Positions 19,919 through 27,707 of a DNA stretch of 64,000 bases are shown here, one piece after another. The number at the start of each line of letters is the position of its first letter. Positions within the stretch are counted from its first letter, which is position 1. Origin of the DNA: Pseudomonas versuta (GTDB lineage Bacteria; Pseudomonadota; Gammaproteobacteria; Pseudomonadales; Pseudomonadaceae); contig NZ_CP012676.1 of assembly GCF_001294575.1 (NCBI RefSeq), forward strand, positions 558,001 to 622,000, given 5' to 3'. Made by a program: the position numbers and the translations under genes. Under the pieces are notes generated by a model. It made no database searches. It was given only the letters and a program-made list of their open reading frames with translations, and was not told the origin of the DNA.

Positions 19919-20332
19919 ATGTTACCAACCCAGTGTTTATGCACCAATCTGCGTCGCGCTTCGCGTGGCATCAGCAGGCATTACGACGGCGCTCTTGATG
20001 GCTTCGGAATCAACGTTGCCCAGTATTCCTTGCTGTGCAATCTCAAGCGTCTGGATCAACCGAGTATTTCCAGCCTGGCTGAAGCCATGGGGCTGGACCG
20101 CAGTACGTTAGGGCGCAACTTGCGGGTGCTGGAGAATGCAGGCTTGGTGAAGCTGGCTGAGGGCGAGGACCACCGTAATCGCCTGGTATGCCTGACCAGG
20201 GCCGGGGAGGAGCGGCTTGAGGCAGCGTTGCCGGCCTGGGAGGCTGCGCAGCAGCAATTGATTGATCGTTTGGGGGAAGATCGGCGCGAGCAATTGCTGC
20301 AGCTTCTGGATGACTTGGCGGGCCCGGATTAA
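19919..20332 (+). CDS. MarR family transcriptional regulator
   Basis: The 137-residue protein is a winged-helix MarR-type dimer. The recognition part is SISSLAEAMGLDRSTLGRNL followed by the wing EGEDHRNRLVCLT. I choose ATG 19919 (MLPTQCLCTNLRR), as the frame upstream runs back into cobS and the REP. Cys residues at positions 6 and 8 near the N-terminus could sense oxidants, a guess based only on position; the nearby glutathione peroxidase gene fits it loosely. It probably represses itself and the MFS transporter gene next door. Confidence 0.93.
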   Translation: MLPTQCLCTNLRRASRGISRHYDGALDGFGINVAQYSLLCNLKRLDQPSISSLAEAMGLDRSTLGRNLRVLENAGLVKLAEGEDHRNRLVCLTRAGEERLEAALPAWEAAQQQLIDRLGEDRREQLLQLLDDLAGPD

Positions 20333-20355
20333 GGGCCCTTTTAACGAATAAAAAT

Positions 20356-20367
20356 GGGTATATACCC
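20356..20367. promoter_or_regulatory. Palindromic operator before the MFS gene
   Basis: GGGTATATACCC is a perfect 12-bp palindrome 18 nt ahead of the MFS start codon, and with its right flank GCAT it repeats the block seen at the regulator's own promoter. It is the likely MarR binding site. Confidence 0.7.
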
Positions 20368-20384
20368 GCATCAGGAGAATAAAA

Positions 20385-21593
20385 ATGACATCGGTGTGGC
20401 GTACCAGCGGGTGGGTGCTTTTGGGCAGTGCATTGATTTTGGCGCTGTCTTTGGGGGTAAGGCATGGATTCGGGCTGTTTCTGCCGCCGATGAGTGCTCA
20501 GTTTGGTTGGGGGCGCGAGGTCTTTGCGTTTGCTATTGCTCTGCAGAACTTGATCTGGGGCTTGGCGCAACCGTTCACCGGTGCACTGGCTGATCGCTTT
20601 GGCGCCGCCAGAGTCGTGATCGTGGGTGGCATTTTGTATGCCGCAGGTTTGATCCTGATGGGCATGTCAGACTCGTTGATGACCTTATCGCTGAGTGCGG
20701 GTTTGTTGATCGGTATCGGGCTGTCCGGTACTTCCTTCTCGGTGATTCTGGGTGTGGTAGGGCGCGCCTTGCCTGCGCAAAAGCGCAGCATGGGCATGGG
20801 GATTGCCAGTGCGGCGGGGTCGTTCGGTCAGTTCGCCATGTTGCCCGGCACACTGGGTCTGATTGGCTGGCTCGGCTGGTCGTCGGCGTTGCTGGTTTTG
20901 GGGTTGCTGGTGGCGTTGATCGTGCCCTTGGTGAGCATGCTCAAAGATCGTCCGCTGCCGAGTCTGGGTGGCGAGCAAACGCTCAGGCAAGCGCTGCGTG
21001 AGGCCTGCTCGCATTCCGGGTTCTGGCTGTTGTCCTTCGGCTTTTTTGTCTGCGGGTTTCAGGTGGTGTTTATCGGGATTCACCTGCCGGCCTATCTGGT
21101 GGATCAGCATTTGCCTGCCACCATTGGCACGACGGTGCTGGCGCTGATTGGTCTGTTCAATATATTCGGCACCTACACTGCCGGCTGGCTGGGCGGCCGT
21201 ATGTCAAAGCCGCGCTTGCTGACCAGTCTGTACCTGGCGCGAGCAGTGGTTATCGTGTTGTTCCTGTGGGCGCCGGTGACGCAGTTTAGTGCCTACCTGT
21301 TCGGTATGAGCATGGGCTTTTTGTGGTTGTCGACAGTGCCGCTGACCAATGGCACGGTCGCTACCATGTTTGGTGTGCGTAACTTGTCAATGCTGGGCGG
21401 GATCGTGTTCCTGTTCCATCAGCTGGGTGCATTCCTCGGCGGCTGGCTGGGGGGTGTGGTCTATGATCGAACCGGTAGTTACGATTTGATCTGGCAGGTT
21501 TCGATCTTGTTGAGTCTTTTGGCGGCTGCCCTGAACTGGCCGGTGCGCGAGCGCCCTGTCGCCCGGTTGCAGGCGCAGGGGAGTATTGCGTGA
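20385..21593 (+). CDS. MFS transporter
   Basis: The 402-residue protein has 12 predicted transmembrane helices and the MFS loop motif GALADRFGAARVV between helices 2 and 3 (about residues 66-78). The opening GVRHGFGLFLPPMS and overall pattern resemble the oxalate/formate antiporter or monocarboxylate-type subfamily (OFA/NarK-like Pseudomonas members), but the substrate is unknown. AGGAG lies 8 nt before the ATG. The gene is preceded by a palindromic operator and by the MarR gene, so it is probably induced by the regulator's ligand. Confidence 0.93.
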   Translation: MTSVWRTSGWVLLGSALILALSLGVRHGFGLFLPPMSAQFGWGREVFAFAIALQNLIWGLAQPFTGALADRFGAARVVIVGGILYAAGLILMGMSDSLMTLSLSAGLLIGIGLSGTSFSVILGVVGRALPAQKRSMGMGIASAAGSFGQFAMLPGTLGLIGWLGWSSALLVLGLLVALIVPLVSMLKDRPLPSLGGEQTLRQALREACSHSGFWLLSFGFFVCGFQVVFIGIHLPAYLVDQHLPATIGTTVLALIGLFNIFGTYTAGWLGGRMSKPRLLTSLYLARAVVIVLFLWAPVTQFSAYLFGMSMGFLWLSTVPLTNGTVATMFGVRNLSMLGGIVFLFHQLGAFLGGWLGGVVYDRTGSYDLIWQVSILLSLLAAALNWPVRERPVARLQAQGSIA

Positions 21594-21712
21594 GTCCGGC
21601 ATGGCTATGGTGGGTGGGATTGGGCGGCGGTTTATTACTGCTGACCCTGGCGTGGTGGGGCTGGCATCAAGGCGGGCTGGCACTGATGCAGTTGGGCATG
21701 GGTGCTTGCTAG
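21590..21712 (+). CDS. Small hydrophobic membrane peptide coupled to the MFS gene
   Basis: A 40-codon frame starts with GTG at 21590, overlapping the MFS stop codon (GTGA). It encodes MSPAWLWWVGLGGGLLLL followed by TLAWWGWHQGG and a short amphipathic tail ending in GAC. One transmembrane helix rich in Trp, Gly and Leu is evident (about residues 5-25). The overlap would couple its translation to the transporter. It could be a small subunit or stabiliser of the transporter; that role is inferred from position alone. I recognise no named family. Confidence 0.6.
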   Translation: MSPAWLWWVGLGGGLLLLTLAWWGWHQGGLALMQLGMGAC

Positions 21713-21767
21713 CGGGTTGTCGGGGCGAGTAAGTTCTGTGTCTGTCTCTATTTAAAGGACTTTGATA

Positions 21768-22319
21768 ATGCTAAAGCGCTGGATTGCAATGCCCGTATTG
21801 TTGTTGGTTTGCACCGGTTCTGTATGGGCGGCGCAGTGTCCGCCGCTACTGGAAGGCTCATTGCCAAAGTTGCGGGCCAAAGAATCTATCGATCTGTGCC
21901 AGCGCTTCGCCGCAAAGCCGCTGTTGATCGTTAATACTGCGAGCTTTTGTGGCTTTGCCCCTCAGTTCAAAGGGCTTGAGGCATTGCATCAGCGTTTTAA
22001 AGGGCAGGGGCTGGAGTTGATTGGCGTGCCGTCCAATGACTTTAAACAAGAGGCCAAGGACGGCGAAGAAACAGCCAAGGTCTGTTACGTTAATTACGGT
22101 GTAACGTTCACCATGATTGATCCGCAACATGTTCGTGGTCCTGACGCAGTGCATTTGTTTAAAGTGCTGGCTGAGCAGAGCAGTGCGCCGAAGTGGAATT
22201 TCTACAAATATGTTGTAGATCGCAAAGGCAATGTCATTGCCAACTTTTCGAGTCTGAGTAAACCCGACAGCCCCGAATTGATTGAGGCGATAGAAAAAGC
22301 CATTGCTTCAACACCCTGA
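21768..22319 (+). CDS. Exported glutathione peroxidase family protein
   Basis: The 183-residue protein has a Sec signal peptide ([21 protein letters not shown]) and so acts in the periplasm. The peroxidase fold is shown by the peroxidatic Cys in [12 protein letters not shown], the Gln in DFKQEAK and Trp-Asn in [11 protein letters not shown] second Cys in [12 protein letters not shown] stands where BtuE-type enzymes keep the resolving Cys, so thioredoxin-like reductants are more likely than glutathione. The usual PCNQF block is PSNDF here. ATG 21768 follows AAAGGA; a TTG two codons earlier is less likely. Confidence 0.92.
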   Translation: MLKRWIAMPVLLLVCTGSVWAAQCPPLLEGSLPKLRAKESIDLCQRFAAKPLLIVNTASFCGFAPQFKGLEALHQRFKGQGLELIGVPSNDFKQEAKDGEETAKVCYVNYGVTFTMIDPQHVRGPDAVHLFKVLAEQSSAPKWNFYKYVVDRKGNVIANFSSLSKPDSPELIEAIEKAIASTP

Positions 22320-22330
22320 ATGTCACTCAT

Positions 22331-22374
22331 TAAAAAATCCCCGTCTCGGTAACGAGAACGGGGATTTTTTTAAT
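22331..22374. terminator. Bidirectional terminator between the peroxidase and FadL genes
   Basis: ATCCCCGTTCTCG-type stem: AATCCCCGTCTCG pairs with CGAGAACGGGGATT around a GTAA loop, flanked by A-run and T-run. It serves the two convergent genes. Confidence 0.9.
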
Positions 22375-22406
22375 TCAGTCGGCGAGCCCTTCAGGCTCGC
22401 GATGAA

Positions 22407-23690
22407 TCAGAACTTGTAGGTTGCGCCTACTGCAAAGCCGTTAGCGCTGTTTTCATATTTGGCGCTGTAGCTGTTAAGAGCGTTCGAGTCATTAACTTTG
22501 ACTGATTCTTCTTTCAGGTAAGAGTAAGCAACGTCAATGGCCAGGTTTTCGTTAACTGCATAACCCGCACCCAGGCTGAAGACTGTACGGTCACCGGTAG
22601 GGATACGTGGTGAACGGTTCTCGTTGTTGGTTGGCGACTGATCCCAGGTCAGGCCGGTACGCAGTACCCACTGCTTGTTCAGCTGGTATGAAGTACCGAT
22701 TGCATAGGCCCAGGTATCGTGCCAGTTCTGTTCTTCCTTGATCGAGCCGAACAGTTGCGAACCTACCGCCCCCGAAGCTGCAGGGCTTACACCGTCGTTA
22801 TTGATGGTGATGTCTTTCAGGCGGCTCCAGCGAGTCCAGGTCGAACCTGCATAGACTTTCCAGGCATCGGACAGGTCTTGAGTCACAGACAGGTCGTAGG
22901 ATTCTGGAGTGTCGATGGACAGCGAGGCGTCATAGCGATTGCTTTTCATCAATGAAGCCGGGGTATTGGCCCCCGCCGTAACATTGGTGTGGCCTTCAAG
23001 CTTGTAGCTCACTTTGGAGTGATAGGTAAGACCAATACGAGTGGTGTCTGTCGCTTGCACCAGAACACCGATATTGAAGCCCAACGCGGTATCAGTTCCT
23101 TTAACTTTTACATTGGTATCGCCGAAAGCCGGATTGAGGACCGTGAGGTCAGACTCAAGTGCGCCGGAGATACGGTTAATGGTTGGGCCGAAACCCACCG
23201 AGACCTTGTCGTTAAAGGCATAGCTGACTGTCGGTTGCAGCGTAATAACCTTTACTTCACTCTTTTTGCCGAAGGCTCGGCCCTGGAAGCCGCCTTCATA
23301 ATCGGTAACGAGCCCGAAAGGTGCATAAACACCGAAACCTACAGCCCACTGGTCATTGAGCTTGTTGGTATAGAAACCCATCGGAACGCCAGTGAATGGC
23401 ACCATGTCACCTTTATTGGTGCCAGGGTATTTACCTTGCGCATCTTTAATATCGGTCGAAGCGTCGATAACAGCGATGCCACCGGTTACTTGCTGACCAT
23501 TTAAGCGGGACATGCCGGCAGGGTTACCAAATACGGTACTTGCATCGTCGGCTGAAGATGAACGACCTGCGAAACCGGTCCCCATACCGCTAACGCTTTG
23601 TTCGTTGAGGGCGAAGCCACTTGCGAAAATCTGGCTGGAAGCCAAGGTTACGGCGAGGCCAAGTGTGGTCTTGAGCATTACTTTTTTCAT
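22407..23690 (-). CDS. FadL-family outer-membrane transport protein
   Basis: A 427-residue outer-membrane beta-barrel for long-chain fatty acids or other hydrophobic compounds. After a signal peptide (residues 1-23) the mature protein begins SGFALNEQSVSGMGTGFAG, the N-terminal hatch motif of FadL. The NPAGMSRL stretch near residue 55 is the NPA motif of the family, and it ends in an aromatic residue (VGATYKF), typical for barrel insertion. AAGGAG lies 8 nt upstream of the ATG. The substrate is not certain; aromatic hydrocarbon porins share this fold. Confidence 0.93.
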   Translation of the reverse strand: MKKVMLKTTLGLAVTLASSQIFASGFALNEQSVSGMGTGFAGRSSSADDASTVFGNPAGMSRLNGQQVTGGIAVIDASTDIKDAQGKYPGTNKGDMVPFTGVPMGFYTNKLNDQWAVGFGVYAPFGLVTDYEGGFQGRAFGKKSEVKVITLQPTVSYAFNDKVSVGFGPTINRISGALESDLTVLNPAFGDTNVKVKGTDTALGFNIGVLVQATDTTRIGLTYHSKVSYKLEGHTNVTAGANTPASLMKSNRYDASLSIDTPESYDLSVTQDLSDAWKVYAGSTWTRWSRLKDITINNDGVSPAASGAVGSQLFGSIKEEQNWHDTWAYAIGTSYQLNKQWVLRTGLTWDQSPTNNENRSPRIPTGDRTVFSLGAGYAVNENLAIDVAYSYLKEESVKVNDSNALNSYSAKYENSANGFAVGATYKF

Positions 23691-23836
23691 TATTAGAACT
23701 CCTTTTGATCACCGGACGAAAACTACCAACATTTTTGTTTAAGCGCTATAGGCTAAATCGCAGAAGTTAACGTTGTTTTGTAGGACAATCCGACCGGTTT
23801 TCGATCATTTAAATATTATTGTGTGTGGACGAATTC

Positions 23837-24316
23837 TCAAGCGACATGATTGAGAGGAGAAACAAAGTTGTTCCACGCGTGAGTGAAATCACGCAAACGT
23901 CCTTGTGGTTCAAAGGCTTGGCGCCAAATTCTTGCCATACCGAGCAGGTCATCTGCAGCGGGGATGATTACTTGTTGCTGTTCAATCAGCAGCCACGCAA
24001 TGGCCGTTGCGTAACGTAAATTAACCGTGAGTTCCAAATGGGGGCTGCACAAGAATGCATGCTGACTGGCCAGTCCGCGAATCAGGCTGGCCAGATCGGG
24101 GTCTTGCGCCAGATACCGGTCCCACAAAGCTGCGTGGCTGGCTTCGCGAATGCAGTACAGGCCATGACCGCGCCGGTCGTGCAGGGCAGAGCCCAGGCTT
24201 GACTGGCTGGCAGCAATACCCAGCAACAAAGCTTCTGCATCCGGATTGTTCTGGCCCAGATACCTCAATGTTGGCCGAATGACATAAAGAGACAACTCTC
24301 TGGCAGCGATACCCAT
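23837..24316 (-). CDS. Conserved hypothetical protein
   Basis: A 159-residue, mostly helical soluble protein without signal peptide. The ATG at 24316 (MGIAARELSLYVIRPTLRYLG) has GAGGA just upstream; the next in-frame ATG at 24352 lacks a ribosome site. The segment GHGLYCIREASHAALWDRYL, with the following LASLIRGLASQHAFL, recalls structural or tail-associated lysozyme-helper proteins of phages and pyocins, but this resemblance is weak. In P. aeruginosa a similar gene follows the FadL-type gene. Function unknown. Confidence 0.75.
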   Translation of the reverse strand: MGIAARELSLYVIRPTLRYLGQNNPDAEALLLGIAASQSSLGSALHDRRGHGLYCIREASHAALWDRYLAQDPDLASLIRGLASQHAFLCSPHLELTVNLRYATAIAWLLIEQQQVIIPAADDLLGMARIWRQAFEPQGRLRDFTHAWNNFVSPLNHVA

Positions 24317-24530
24317 ATCGTCCTCGACGGCTGAAATGGCCGGCGTGCCCATTTGCTTGGCAGCAGTGAGTCGGGAGGGCTCGCCGGAAGCGGATTAGCC
24401 GCTTGAGTTGAAGTGTAGTGTCATATATTTGCTCTAAAGGACTGTTTTTAAAACATTAGTGGCTTCGAGTTGTGCGCTATATATCCGCAGGTAATTAAAC
24501 AATGCAGGATATTTCTTAAATTTTTAGCAA

Positions 24531-24568
24531 TAAAAAGCCCTGCGGATCAGGCAGGGCTTGTTGTGTTG
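24531..24568 (-). terminator. Terminator after the small reverse-strand gene
   Basis: AAGCCCTGC pairs with GCAGGGCTT; read on the reverse strand the stem is followed by TTTTTA. It sits 13 nt past the stop of the 24581-24805 gene. Confidence 0.85.
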
Positions 24569-24580
24569 TCGCTTATCAGA

Positions 24581-24805
24581 TCAGGCAATAAGTGCCTGAC
24601 GAGTACGCTCGATCACAGCTTGCAGAGGTGCTGCGCTGGAATATTGATCGGGGTACAGGCGTTCGCTGTGACGAGCGATACCGTGTTCGTTGACCAGAGT
24701 GAAGCTGAAGCATCCTTTGCGAGCGGCCATAATCAGGCAGTTCATTGGAGCAAAGGCGTTGGTTAGGGTGCGAATGGCATCCTGAGTATGGATTTGAGTA
24801 GACAT
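24581..24805 (-). CDS. Small conserved hypothetical protein
   Basis: A 74-residue protein starting MSTQIHTQDAIRTLTNAFAP. It shows a helix, then strand-like FSFTLVNEHGIARHSERLY, then a second amphipathic helix (LQAVIERTRQALIA), which fits a compact alpha-beta-alpha fold. Two Cys (in MNCLIM and KGCFSF) are notable. A weak ribosome site, AGGA, lies 13 nt upstream. A good terminator follows, supporting a real transcript. I recognise no named family. Confidence 0.65.
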   Translation of the reverse strand: MSTQIHTQDAIRTLTNAFAPMNCLIMAARKGCFSFTLVNEHGIARHSERLYPDQYSSAAPLQAVIERTRQALIA

Positions 24806-25756
24806 AGTTATTAGGTGTTCCTACAAATGACACAGCTTAGAGCTGTGCAGCGTTAAAACGTTCCAGTGACGTCGAGCCATCTTTGGCTGGACGAAGAACC
24901 TGACTGGAACAAAGCCGCCAGTTGGAGCGCATTAATTATGTGGCGCTTGGGCTGGCAGGTAGGTACTTAGGAGGGCAGGCAATCACAACTGGAGCTAAGG
25001 TTCCGTGCTCCGGGTGAAGATCCTGATCAATTTGCAGGTTGGTTCGGTCAGAGTAAAAACTTCGCGGTACCCTTTGCTTTTCAAAGGCAGTATCGTCGCA
25101 AGATTTACCTGGAAACCATCGAGGGGGTCGATCCCGTTTTGTCAGCATGTCTTCATTTATGGAAGAGTGCTTGAGGGATTTGTTCGGCCCGAATTGACTT
25201 TCAGCTTGGTACTAACGCTGCGGATAATAACGGGTTGAAAATTTAAACGCAAGTGTGCTAGCAAAAAATACGTTATTTAGCCCTCTGCAGCGATTATCGG
25301 CACCAGTGCGCAACGGCATGGGCAGGTGGGCGATATAGCCCGTTTCTACTGGAATGCCAGACCTTGATCGGCAGCTTATCGGGGTTCTGAGGAGGTTTTG
25401 CCGTTGCTCAATACAGGTGCGCTTGCCTAGAGTTTTTGCTCTGTATCAGACCTGTTTCCTGGGGCGGGTGTGAACTTGTGCACATTTTAGGTGCTGCGCA
25501 TTGAATCACTGCACGGGCCAGAGAACATGCGCTCCTAGCCTGCTAGCTAAATTTAAGTCAATGAAAAACATCGTTTTTTTTAATTGGTGAAAAAATCGTC
25601 AGTTTGACCCGAGGCCCCGCAGGGTGGGCGTTTGCGGGGGTTAAATGTGGGTTGTCCACTGACTTATCCACAGGATCTGTGGATTGTCCCGTGCACTTGC
25701 TCTAGATCGCGGGTGTAGTGTTTTTCGGCTTTACCCTCACGAAAAAAGGAGTAAAG
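24806..25756. other. Gene-poor region upstream of the Sel1-like gene
   Basis: About 950 nt with no frame that looks like protein: the longest candidates (for example 25005-25238 and 24936-25148) have unlike composition and no ribosome sites. The stretch 25545-25600 is strongly AT-rich, followed by a G-rich run (25607-25640) and then a group of DnaA-box-like motifs (listed separately). A small RNA or a degraded gene could be here; I cannot point to one. Confidence 0.5.
25652..25686. promoter_or_regulatory. Cluster of DnaA-box-like motifs
   Basis: A perfect DnaA box, TTATCCACA (25664-25672), is flanked by TTGTCCACT (25652-25660, 7 of 9 matches) and, on the reverse strand, CAATCCACA (25678-25686, 7 of 9). 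An AT-rich stretch lies 60-110 bp upstream. This is a motif match only; the main origin of Pseudomonas is at dnaA, not here. Confidence 0.45.
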
Positions 25757-26113
25757 TTGCGCGCCTTCTGTTCTGCCCTACAGTGTCATATGAAGTTTCG
25801 TACAGCTACTTCCTCCGTTACTCGCCCCAATACTCCATCAGACCCCCCAAAACGCTTTTCTCTGCGGGTGGCCATCTGGTTACTGGATAACCCTCGATTG
25901 GGCGCCAAGCCCAGCGTCAAGCACGTTGCCGGCCATTTGCTGAAACAACCTGCACGACAAGGTGTGGTTCTGGCCCAGAGTCGGCTTGGGCAATTGATGT
26001 GCCGTGATTGCGGGAGTGCCCGGGATCAGCGGATCGGTCATGAGCTCTTGCGCCAGGCTGCCCGTGCCGGAGATCGCGTCGCGCAACAGGAACTGAGCAA
26101 AATAGAAGACTGA
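25757..26113 (+). CDS. Sel1-repeat-like small protein
   Basis: A short basic protein of 118 residues if started at TTG 25757, which has a perfect AAGGAG six bases upstream, or 107 residues from ATG 25790, which has none. The body is helical, with GVVLAQSRLGQLMCRDCG and RIGHELLRQAARAGDRVAQQEL forming Sel1/TPR-like helix pairs. A CxxC pair (MCRDCG) might bind metal. Sel1 repeats usually mediate protein contacts. It lies 58 nt upstream of rmuC and may be cotranscribed with it. Confidence 0.75.
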   Translation: MRAFCSALQCHMKFRTATSSVTRPNTPSDPPKRFSLRVAIWLLDNPRLGAKPSVKHVAGHLLKQPARQGVVLAQSRLGQLMCRDCGSARDQRIGHELLRQAARAGDRVAQQELSKIED

Positions 26114-26171
26114 GCTGTCTTCGCTCCTGTTGCTTGGTTACCCTTGCTCTTTTATCTAGTGCGGAGGGGCT

Positions 26172-27650
26172 ATGGCCCTGGATTTGAGCAGCATTTTGCT
26201 GGGCCTGGCCTTGGCGGGCATACCGCTGTTGGCAGTTTTATGGCAGGTGCAGCGTCGCGCCAGTGCCCTTCATGCTGAACTGGCGATGCTCAATGAGCGT
26301 TTGAATACGGCGCAGTTGGCTCAGGAAGGTCTGAGCGCCCAACTGGAGGCCAGTCGTGATGAAATCAGTGATCTGGGCCAGGCCAATGCTGCCAAGCAGG
26401 CAGAGCTGGCAGCCTTGCGGCGAGAGGTCGAGTTGTCGCAACTCGAACGCGACAATGCGCGCGATGCAGCGCATGCCTGGAGTCTGGAGCGCAGCCAGAA
26501 AGAGGCCGAATTGCGTCGCCTGGACGCTCATGCGGCGGCGTTGGCGGCTGAGTTGCGCGAGCAACAAGACAGTCATCAACAACGGTTAAGCGACCTGCAA
26601 GGCTCGCGTGATGAGCTGCGGGCTCAGTTTGCAGAGCTTGCCGGCAAGATTTTCGATGAGCGTGAGCAGCGTTTCGCCGACACCAGCAGCGAGCGCCTGG
26701 GGCAGTTGCTCGACCCTTTAAAGGAGCGCATTCAGTCGTTTGAAAAGCGTGTCGAAGAAAGCTATCAGCAAGAAGCCCGGGAACGATTTTCGCTGGGTAA
26801 AGAGCTGGAGCGCCTGCAGCAACTCAATCTGCGCCTGAGTGATGAAGCCACCAACCTGACCCGCGCCCTCAAAGGCCAAAAAACCCAGGGTAACTGGGGT
26901 GAGTTGATTCTGGAGCGGGTGCTTGAACACGCAGGGCTTGAGAAGGGCCGCGAGTACCAGACACAGGTCAGCCTCAAGGGGCCGGACGGCGAGCGTTTTC
27001 AACCGGACGTCCTGATCATGTTGCCGGGTGACAAACAGGTAGTGGTCGACTCCAAGGTCAGCCTCACGGCATATCAGCAATACGTAGGTGCCGATGACGA
27101 CGTCATTGGGCAGGCGGCACTCAAGCAGCATGTGCTGTCGTTACGCAATCATGTAAAAGGCCTGGCCGGTAAAGACTATAAGCGACTCGAAGGCCTGCAC
27201 AGCCTGGACTTCGTGTTGTTGTTTGTACCGATCGAAGCAGCTTTTTCCGCCGCATTGCAAGCCGAGCCTAACCTGTTCCAGGAGGCCTTTGACCGCAATA
27301 TTGTGATTGTCAGCCCCACCACCTTGCTCGCTACCTTGCGGGTAATTGACAGCCTGTGGAAGCAGGAACGACAAAGTCAAAACGCGCGGGAAATTGCAGA
27401 GCGGGCAGGCTGGCTGTACGACAAGTTTGTGCTGTTCATTCAGGACCTGGATGAAGTCGGTAATCGTCTGCAGCAATTGGATAAAGCCTACGCAGCTGCG
27501 CGTAACAAGCTGACAGAAGGCCGAGGCAACCTTGTCAGTCGCAGCGAGCAGCTCAAGCTGCTGGGCGCCAGGGCCAGCAAAAGCTTGCCCGCTGACCTGC
27601 TGGAGCGGGCGATGACGGATGTGGATGGCGTAGCGCATCCAGCTGAGTAA
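26172..27650 (+). CDS. rmuC: DNA recombination protein RmuC
   Basis: The 492-residue protein has an N-terminal membrane helix (residues 5-24), a long coiled coil (about 30-190) rich in Leu, Glu, Gln and Arg, and the RmuC nuclease-like domain (about 215-430). The domain shows GNWGELILERVLEHAGL, PDVLIMLPGDKQVVVDSKVSL and FVLLFVPIEAAF, whose acidic and Lys residues match the PD-(D/E)XK pattern. RmuC limits inversions at short inverted repeats in E. coli. This may matter in a genome rich in REP palindromes, though that link is inference. Confidence 0.95.
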   Translation: MALDLSSILLGLALAGIPLLAVLWQVQRRASALHAELAMLNERLNTAQLAQEGLSAQLEASRDEISDLGQANAAKQAELAALRREVELSQLERDNARDAAHAWSLERSQKEAELRRLDAHAAALAAELREQQDSHQQRLSDLQGSRDELRAQFAELAGKIFDEREQRFADTSSERLGQLLDPLKERIQSFEKRVEESYQQEARERFSLGKELERLQQLNLRLSDEATNLTRALKGQKTQGNWGELILERVLEHAGLEKGREYQTQVSLKGPDGERFQPDVLIMLPGDKQVVVDSKVSLTAYQQYVGADDDVIGQAALKQHVLSLRNHVKGLAGKDYKRLEGLHSLDFVLLFVPIEAAFSAALQAEPNLFQEAFDRNIVIVSPTTLLATLRVIDSLWKQERQSQNAREIAERAGWLYDKFVLFIQDLDEVGNRLQQLDKAYAAARNKLTEGRGNLVSRSEQLKLLGARASKSLPADLLERAMTDVDGVAHPAE

Positions 27651-27660
27651 GCACGCCAGG

Positions 27661-27690
27661 CCCGTAGCAGCCTGCGGCCGCTGCTACGGG
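27661..27690. terminator. Hairpin between rmuC and the hybrid kinase gene
   Basis: CCCGTAGCAGC and GCTGCTACGGG form a perfect 11-bp stem with an 8-nt loop. There is no clean T-run, but it lies between two convergent stop codons and likely ends both transcripts. Confidence 0.6.
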
Positions 27691-27707
27691 ATCCGCTTCT
27701 GCCTAGA

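Noticed and set aside
25005..25238. 77-codon frame in the gene-poor region
   Set aside because: No ribosome site, unlikely composition, no recognisable motif.
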